Assembly: GCA_002110485.1 (NCBI GenBank) | Contig: MOWL01000045.1 | Coordinates: 620,001 to 684,000, forward strand | Origin: Emergomyces orientalis | Lineage: Eukaryota; Ascomycota; Eurotiomycetes; Onygenales; Ajellomycetaceae | Reading direction: 5' to 3' | DNA length: 64,000 nt | Shown here: piece after piece, positions 57,002 to 64,000 of the stretch | Layout of the letters: each line of letters opens with the position of its first letter | Numbering within the stretch: the stretch's first letter is position 1 | Program-made: the position numbers and the translations under genes | Notes under the pieces: generated by a model | Told to the model about the DNA's origin: nothing | Database searches by the model: none | The model's input: the letters and a program-made list of their open reading frames with translations, nothing else

Positions 57002-57570
57002 ATGGGTGACAAAATGGGTGCTGTTGCTCCTGCTGGCAGGGAATGGTCGCATGGGTTTTGGTCCTGTTGTAATCCATTCGGCACATGTATGTTCCTAGAT
57101 CACCGCTTTCTACTTCTTCTCAATGAAATCTCGACGCAACGCTAATATTGGTCATGAACAGGCTTGATGACTTACTTCTGTCCTTGCATGGTGTTTGGTA
57201 AAACTGAAGCTCGGTTGAAGGAGCCAGGTGCCACTGAGCACAGTAGTATGAATGGCATGGTAAGTGACTATACACCCCGTTCCGATGCACAGCGAAGATA
57301 ATTAGATTATACCAACTGACGTTAAAACTCTTTTTAAAACAGTGCTGTGCTTGGGCATGCTTGGCCTACGTGGGTTGTTCGTGTATCCTCACAGCACTTC
57401 AGCGCAGCAAAATCCGCGACACTTACGGGATCGAGGGGTCAAGCGCGACGGACTTCTGCGCGTCATTTTGCTGCCCCTGCTGCACCATCGTGCAGAACTC
57501 GAAGGAATCCGTGACAAGAACCCAGCATGTTGGAGCCTATCAATCTCCGCCAGCCATGCATTACCCATGA
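57002..57570 (+). CDS. PLAC8 family cysteine-rich protein
   Basis: Small Cys-rich membrane-associated protein; relatives include plant cadmium-resistance and cell-number-regulator proteins and fungal stress proteins. Exons 57002-57086, 57162-57259 and 57343-57570 fit in phase, giving 136 residues. The PLAC8 pattern is visible: WSHGFWSCCNPFGTCLMTYF then CPCMVFGKT, and later CCAWACLAYVGCSCILTA and FCCPCCTIVQNSKE. The usual Cys-Leu-x-x-x-x-CPC arrangement is intact. The C-terminal part after VQNSKE is short (about 20 residues). The other frame of the last exon runs longer but lacks these cysteines. Substrate unknown. Confidence 0.9.
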
Positions 57571-58497
57571 GAGGACGCGATGTGGGCGTTTACTACAAGG
57601 TGCCCGAAGTGGAAATGAAAAAGAACCAGGAAAACGGCATTGATGAAAGGATTGCCGATTTCATTCCATGAGACCTTTGCCATATTTCTTTTGTTTTGTT
57701 ATATTTTGTACGCTTTTATACCTCCTGCGCAATTATCGTCTATTTCCCTTTTCTTCTTTCTGGGCGCTGCTTAGCTGCCACTTCCGCATGAGCTAAATAA
57801 TTCCCGAAGGGTCATGTTGTCTTTCAATCTTTAAACAGGGGCTGCTTCGTTTGACGCTGCCCTACTTCCTTTGTTAATAGGTTAATACCATTATCATAAA
57901 ATTCTTTTTTGGACTCAACTGTTTTCCAGCTCGACTTACAATGTGGATTTTCCAAGCTGTATGTACCTTGGCCCAGATCCTTGATTCGGAAGCTTTTTGC
58001 GCTGAATGAGACTAGTGTTCTACCACTGAAATCCGGCCAACTCCTATTGTCAGCAATCCTTTGGAAATAATAATGGAATTACTTCGTATTCCATTGGTCA
58101 GATTACCTAAAAGAAAAATTTTATGCCTAGGCTGTGCTGGTGGATATTCGGCAAACTCTACAATGTTGATGCGCGGGGTGTCTATCCCTACCCCACTCAC
58201 CCCTCCCCATCCCCAGCTCTCTGCAAATGACCAAGAGGATCAGGGCTCCCCAACCGGCTACGATCGGTCAGTCCTACCCCCCATGCCGGTAACCATTCCC
58301 AACCCGCTGAATTGATAAGCATTTGCTGTGCCTTAATTACTTATAGGATTACATTTCCGTTAACCAGCAACCGCCTGTGTCCCCCATTTCTACTATTCCA
58401 ACATTTTCTTTCGCCTCAAATAACAATCCCCCCTTTCTCACGTTGAAACAACTCGTCTTCTTCGTTACCGCTTAATTCAATCTTGCAACCCAACACA
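57571..58497. other. Intergenic between PLAC8 and aldolase genes
   Basis: 927 bp. An 84-codon plus-strand frame (58061-58315) has a Pro-rich end and no family resemblance, so it is treated as chance. Holds the aldolase-like gene promoter. Confidence 0.45.
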
Positions 58498-59553
58498 ATG
58501 TCTCCTCCATCAGCTACTGCCACAGGAACGGCGACTTCTGCCACCGCTACTGTTCAGGTTAACGCACAAGCGATGCCCGAATTTCCTAAACCACCAGTTT
58601 TTGAAGACAAATATAAAGAACGTGAATATCTGAAAGGTAGATTAGCCGCTGCATTCCGGATCTTTGGAAAATATGGCTTTGACGAGGGAGTCGCTGGCCA
58701 CATTACCCTCCGGGATCCTGTCGATCCTTCGACATTCTGGGTGAACCCCTTTGGTGTCGCTTTCTCCCTCATCAATGCCTCCGATCTCATTCAGGTCAAC
58801 CATGACGGAAAAGTGATTGATGGCGGGAAGGTCCGTCTTCTGAATACGGCAGCCTATATGATCCATGCTGCTGTGCATGAGGCACGTCCGGATGTGGCTT
58901 GTGCCGCGCACAGCCATACCATCTATGGACGCACTTTTTGTGCTCTTGGAAAGCCGTTGGATATCACTACCCAAGACTCCTGTTCCTTCTACAACGTGCG
59001 TTCTTTTTTCTTTTTTTAGATTATTTTACTATATTTTCGATTTTTATCTTTCACATACATGTACCACTCGCACTCGTTTGTCTTGCGATATCTTCTTGTG
59101 GTTGAGAAGAAAACGGAGTCTCGTTCTACACCGTCCTATGGCGGGAAACATAAACTAATTCTCGTACGGCTTCTTGACGCATGTGCATCATTTTAGGATC
59201 ACGCTATTTATAAACAATTCAAAGGCGTCGTCCTTGCCAAAGAGGAAGGATTCAATATCGCAAATACGCTAGGCAACAAGAAGGCCGCCCTGCTGCAGAA
59301 CCACGGCCTATTGACTGTGGGCAAAACGATCGAAGAGGCAGTCTTCTGGTTTATCTCTCTGGAGAGATGTTGCCAGTCCCAATTGATGGCAGATGCCGCA
59401 GCAGCGGGTCGTGGCGGGACTACTATCAAAATTGATGACGAAGATGCGCTCTTTACCTATAAAACCATTGGCACACCTGGCGCAGGCTACTTTAACGCCA
59501 AACCCCTGTTTGATGTCATTCATAAAGAAACAAACGGAGAGTATTTGCAATAA
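58498..59553 (+). CDS. Class II aldolase / adducin-domain protein
   Basis: Zinc-type class II aldolase fold, as in fuculose-phosphate aldolase and adducin head; fungal members are cytosolic and of uncertain substrate. Exons 58498-58995 and 59197-59553 join in phase (intron 201 bp), giving 284 residues. The start is a Thr/Ala-rich low-complexity stretch, then FPKPPVFEDKYKEREYLKGR. Metal-site and fold motifs are GFDEGVAGHITLRDP, NPFGVAFSLINASDLIQVN, CAAHSHTIYGRTF (two His) and LLQNHGLLTVGKTIEEAVFW (third His). The usual zinc triad is therefore intact, suggesting an enzyme rather than an adducin-like scaffold. The C-terminus is DVIHKETNGEYLQ. Confidence 0.9.
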
Positions 59554-60346
59554 AATGGCGTCCGTATCGGAGGCGGGAAACCATACAGAATGGTTGGGCC
59601 AACATATGCAGTTCGGTATCCCTGAGGGCAAGAAGGATGGCGGAAGGCTGGGTCTGTTGCAAGTTTTAAATGGGCAAACCTCGGCAGCCCGCGTAGTTAA
59701 TGATAAAAAACGGACCTTTGGGATGAGTTTCCGCTACGCATTTATGAATGTACATGTCCATACATATGACTAAGATGGCTACTATTGAAGGCATTGGACC
59801 TGGAAGTTGGAACAGGTGGAAAGTGTCTGAATGGCCATTGAAAATAAAACTTTGAAGCTGTCGTTAGATAACCACTCAGTTCAACTGCATGTGGAATAGA
59901 AGTTCTTCCGTCCGCCACGACAGAAATCTTCGCTATACTCCGTATGTAAATGACAACATCCGTGAATTCCGTTGTATTATGAGTGTCGCCGTGTGCCAAT
60001 TTCCAAGCGATTGGTGTATCACGTGTCAAATGAAGTGTCAAAAGCGGCTAGACCCATCACGGAAGCACTGACCACCGTATCCGCTGAAATTTTCATTGTC
60101 GGAGTTTTATTTTTCCTTCCAAGAAAAAAAAAAAAAAAAAAGGTCCGATACAAAATTTAAAACCTGCGACTCCATCTTATCATTTTCTTCCTACAGCAAC
60201 GCCTCCTTTTTCCTGCCTCCTTCTTCACCCTTTGTGTCTTTCATTTTCTCTTGTCGAGTTCTCTTTGTTGTCTTATTCTTCCATTGTGTGTTTTTTTGTG
60301 TCGACGTTTCTTTCTACGGTTTTATTCGTTTCAGTGAACCATCAGA
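59554..60346. other. Intergenic, with an 18-bp A run
   Basis: 793 bp up to MSS116. Contains a run of 18 A at 60124-60141, a pyrimidine-rich leader up to the MSS116 ATG, and TACTCCGTA at 59936-59944. No gene seen. Confidence 0.5.
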
Positions 60347-62461
60347 ATGCTTGGTTCCGTTCGTCGAGGAAATGTCCTCGCACGTACATTGCGAACATGC
60401 ATTGCCCGCCCGGTTAGAATCCAGGCAGGCATTCAACAGCCAATAAACACATTCCGGATAGTTCAACAACCGTCCACCCCGCCCACAAGAGGGTTCCATG
60501 CGTATCCAGCCCTTAGATCTTCTCAGGCAGCTAGTGCTGTGAAGGAAGCTGAAGAACCACCAGCTGATCTCACTCAGTTTTCCGAATTAGCTTCAAATGG
60601 TTTGATCAGCGACAATGTCATTCGCGTTATTACCAACCAGATGAACATCACGACTATGACAGATGTGCAAAGGCTGACAATTAATGCTACATTAAATGGA
60701 TCTGATGTGTACGTGGTGCCCCTTCCAACCTGACTTTCATTTGCCTTCTTATTTTTCATATAAAAATTTAGCTAATATTTCCAAAATAGCCTCGCCCAAG
60801 CGAAGACTGGTACTGGCAAAACCCTTGCTTTCCTTCTTCCAGTCGTGCAGAATATCCTGAAAGATCAGAAGCTCGCTGAGCGCGCGAGATTCTCCCGCAC
60901 CCGGTCCGACGCTTCAGACATCCGCGCCATTATCATTTCCCCTACCCGTGAACTTGCCGAGCAAATTGCTGTCGAAGCAAGGAAAATTGTATCGAACACT
61001 AGCGTCATTGTCCAAACGGCTGTGGGAGGTACAAAGAAGCGTGAAGGTTTGATGCGGATTCAACGTGACGGGTGCCATATCCTCGTGGGCACTCCTGGTC
61101 GCCTTATCGACATATTCTCTGACCCCAACAGCGGTGTCTCGGCCCCGAAATTGAGTGCATTGGTGCTTGATGAAGCCGATCGTCTTCTTGATATTGGCTT
61201 TGCTCCTGACATTCAAGAGCTCCAAACCTATCTGCCCCGTCGTCAAGACGTCGACCGACAAACTCTTATGTTTTCCGCCACCGTCCCGCGAGAGGTTATG
61301 TCAATGGTTCGCCAGACGATGAAGCGCGATTTCACATTTGTCAAAACCGTTCAGGAGGACGAAACTCCAACCCATCTTGCCGTTCCTCAAAAACTCGTTT
61401 TCCTCCGAGGCATGGAAAATCAGCTGCCTGCCATTTTGGAACTTGCGAAACAGGGCATCGAAAAACACGAACAAAATCCTGCTAATAATATGCCTTTCAA
61501 AGCGATTGTCTATTTTAATTCTACCGCCGAAGTAACCTTGGCGAAGCAAGCCTTTGCGTCGATGAGAATGGATTCCTCTTCGTACTCCCCGCATCCTCTC
61601 CCTGATACTCAGTGTTATGAAATGCATTCTCGCCTAACTCAAGAGCAGAGAACAAGATTTTCGGGCATGTTCCGCAAAGCAAAATCTGCCATTCTTTTCT
61701 CTTCCGACGTCACAGCGCGAGGAATGGACTTCCCTGACGTCACCCACGTGATCCAGATGGGAATCCCACGAGACAGGGAAACATACATTCACCGCCTCGG
61801 ACGGACAGCTCGTGCCAACAAGAAAGGAGAAGGTTGGCTTTTTTCTTTGGATCTGGACAGCGGCAATCTTAAGCGGATTCTCGGAGGCCTCCCAATCCAA
61901 TCTGACAATTCGAGCCTTCTCACTGCGACAGCTGATATGACTACGGACATTGGCCACCCACCTTTGGTCTCCGACATATTTTCCAAAGTGAAAGAGGGTT
62001 TCAGAATGGTTTCGATTAAGGATAAATCTGCCGCCTATGCCGCATATTTGGGCGTAATGAGCAGTGTGAGAGATAAATTCGAGGTAGTCCGCTATATCAA
62101 CCAACTCTCGACTCACGGCTGGGGTCTGAGAGACCCTCCCGTTTTCTCCGCCTCGACCGCCCACAAACTCGGTTATAAAGGCATTCCAGGTTTGAATACG
62201 AGGAGCTTTGATGAGAATGATGACTCCCGCGAATTCTCAGGGTCTCGCGGATCCTATGGTTCTATTAACTCCTATGGTTCACGTGGGTATGGGTCTCGCG
62301 ATTCTTATGGCTCTCGCGGATCCTCTGGTGGCCGCGGCGGCCGTAATAACTCCTATGGTGGCAGCGGTCGAGGTTCCCGTGACTCCAACCGCAAATTTGG
62401 AGGCGGGCGCGATTCTAACACCAGGCAAAACCGCGGTAATCCCTTCGATTTTGACTTTTGA
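60347..62461 (+). CDS. MSS116: Mitochondrial DEAD-box RNA helicase Mss116
   Basis: ATP-dependent RNA chaperone for mitochondrial intron splicing and translation. Exons 60347-60708 and 60790-62461 join in phase, giving 677 residues. The Arg-rich, acid-poor N-terminus (MLGSVRRGNVLARTLRTCIA) fits a mitochondrial presequence. Helicase motifs are in order: AQAKTGTGKT (I), PTRELAEQIA (Ia), VGTPGRL (Ib), VLDEADRLLD (II), FSATVPREV (III), VYFNST (IV), SSDVTARGMDFPDV (V) and HRLGRTARANKKG (VI). The post-helicase Mss116 domain follows. The last 90 residues are Gly/Ser/Tyr/Arg-rich with SYGSRG-like repeats, as in other Mss116 tails that bind RNA. No lesion. Confidence 0.95.
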
Positions 62462-64000
62462 GTCAATTACTAGCCCGGACGGAAATTTTCATGAGCTGGC
62501 TAACTTCCCATTTAACGCTGCTACCATCGCATCATGACGCATAGTACAACGTGCGAGGCGGAGTCGACGCATTCCGAAATAAAATAAGCTGATTTTCTCT
62601 TTTTTTTCCCCCTACCACTGGCAAGGCGTTGAGTATGGAGTCGGTCCATTCCTCTTCGCTCTCCCTGGCGATGATTATAGACATGGGATTGGCACGTTTA
62701 TTTCCTGGTGTTTCTCCTTTTTATTCATCTTGAAGTTTATCGGTTTTTCAATTTTCTACAGGTTGGGACACACTTCTTCTTTCTTTTCCTACTGGGGTTT
62801 ACGAGTGAAAAGGCGGTGTTTGCTTTCTTTCCTCTATCTATTGAGAGGGTTCATATATTGCTCATGCTTGATTCATTTCTTCTATGTTTTATCTCATGCT
62901 TTCGATCCATTTATTCTGAATCTCTTCTCCCTTTTCCCTCATGATTGTATAGTACGGTTCCTATATTGCATATCCTTTGTGTACCTTCCCAACCCCTTGT
63001 AATCGAATTTTCTCTTTTTTACCCTTCTATTTTGTTTTTATTAATATTCTTTCTCTATATGTGTTACTGGAAAAATGATCGTATTTTAAATTAAACCCTT
63101 CGTTTTTCATCCTCCTCTTTCAATCTTCAATATATTCGACAGCCCTCTATTGGATTTTCGAAAGCTTTACCCTTAGTCTTGGTTTCTTATTCAGCCGCCA
63201 GCCGCCAGCGCTTCCGCGCTTTTCCATGTAGACCCTTGTAGAACTCGTGTTTATAAGTGGAATATTCACCAAGTGCCACATTCATCTCTTTTGAAAACAA
63301 TTGCGCTGGATTTGCCCCGGAGGGAGGAAAACTGGTTGATGCGAGCCGTTTAACTGGCTGCAGACATATTTCGGAGACAAACTATGTCAAAATCTACGAC
63401 TTTATATAATAGCAGCCCATATTCATTAGGCAGGACGTCGGAATAATTCAGTTCAGGTTCATCTGTACAGATTCAAAGAGAAATTTGAAATAATCGAACA
63501 TTTATGGATTCAAGCCACAAAATCAATTCAATGTTCATGGTGATGTTGAAACAATCCATGAGAGTTTTGGTTTCTTTCTCCTTATTCACCGATTTTGCGC
63601 TCAGCAATTTGGGCTTTTGAAGTGGGCTGGCTGTGTGTATGCCTAGCATCTCAATAGTGTTTGTTCTAACACAAAGGTTGGTCTTTCAAGGTTTGAGGTG
63701 CAACTTAGTTATATGATCACAAGAGTGGGCAAAGCCTAACCTGATGAAATATGACTTAGTAATAAACCCAGAGCCGAACATAGGAAAACGACAAAGAAAT
63801 TCTTACTCTCAAAGAAAGGTTAGACAGGTGTCAAGCCAGCTTTTTGGGGAGTTTTCCAAGGTGTTATCCCTGAATGTCTCGGCTGTGTCCATTGTAGCCA
63901 GGCATAGCAGGTCTTGGCGACCCGTGGACGTGTAAGCGCTGTCGTTGACATCAAATCAGCCAGACTACAGTCCGCGTAAAACTTTCTAAGCACCCATTCA
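62462..64000. other. Right edge, no gene seen
   Basis: 1.5 kb downstream of MSS116. The first 700 bp are T-rich and pyrimidine-biased (3' UTR-like). Only short frames follow. A gene beginning beyond the window cannot be excluded. Confidence 0.45.

Noticed and set aside
1..64000. CRISPR arrays, tandem satellites, or rRNA genes
   Set aside because: None seen; this is eukaryotic nuclear DNA and the only tandem repeats are short microsatellites.

Overview
This window is nuclear DNA of a filamentous ascomycete. Genes are spaced every 1-3 kb. Introns are short (mostly 50-110 bp) with GT-AG ends and CTAAC/CTGAC-like branch points. The protein set is typical of Eurotiomycetes. AT-rich gene-poor stretches together with AP-2 sigma, FlbE, Spt3, Tam41 and Bir1 orthologues suggest Onygenales (Ajellomycetaceae-like). 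The order-level placement is my inference; no marker gene in the window settles it. I rebuilt exon structures by hand from splice signals, reading-phase agreement and family knowledge, without any search.

Layout, left to right. 0.3-6.7 kb is minus-strand housekeeping: AP-2 sigma (APS2), the conidiation regulator FlbE, glycerol-3-phosphate acyltransferase (SCT1/GPT2) and diphthine synthase (DPH5). 8-18.3 kb holds SPT3 (SAGA) with an unusually long first intron, HIS5, TAM41 (mitochondrial CDP-DAG synthase), BIR1 (survivin-like) and SNU23 (spliceosome). 19-25.4 kb holds a small F-box protein with a predicted C-terminal membrane tail, acetoacetyl-CoA synthetase with a probable GC-AG intron and a peroxisomal-type C-terminus, and an amidase. 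25.4-35.9 kb is a gene-poor, accessory-looking region with one rhodopsin-like seven-helix membrane protein and a small LTR element. 35.9-41.8 kb holds a frameshifted peroxisomal 4-coumarate-CoA-ligase-like enzyme, RPB5 and BFR1. 44-50.7 kb holds a CYSTM-type small protein, a single-pass membrane protein and a secreted GH35 beta-galactosidase with two apparent frameshifts. 51.9-62.5 kb holds the tRNA m5C methyltransferase NCL1, a PLAC8 protein, a class II aldolase-like protein and the mitochondrial DEAD-box helicase MSS116.

The most interesting structure is at 33292-34167. Two identical 100-bp direct repeats with TG...CA ends flank 676 bp of non-coding DNA, with a 5-bp target duplication (ATATC) outside. 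On the minus strand a primer-binding site matches the anticodon arm of initiator tRNA-Met (the copia half-tRNA mode), and a G-rich polypurine tract sits against the 3' repeat. This is a complete, apparently young, terminal-repeat retrotransposon in miniature (TRIM) of Ty1/copia type.

The second theme is selective decay. Three single-base losses, all at homopolymers, fall in two catabolic genes (the beta-galactosidase and the CoA ligase), about 4.7 kb of coding sequence. I found no frame break in roughly 26 kb of coding sequence from the other genes. This fits ongoing loss of saprotrophic functions, though homopolymer sequencing error has to be excluded.
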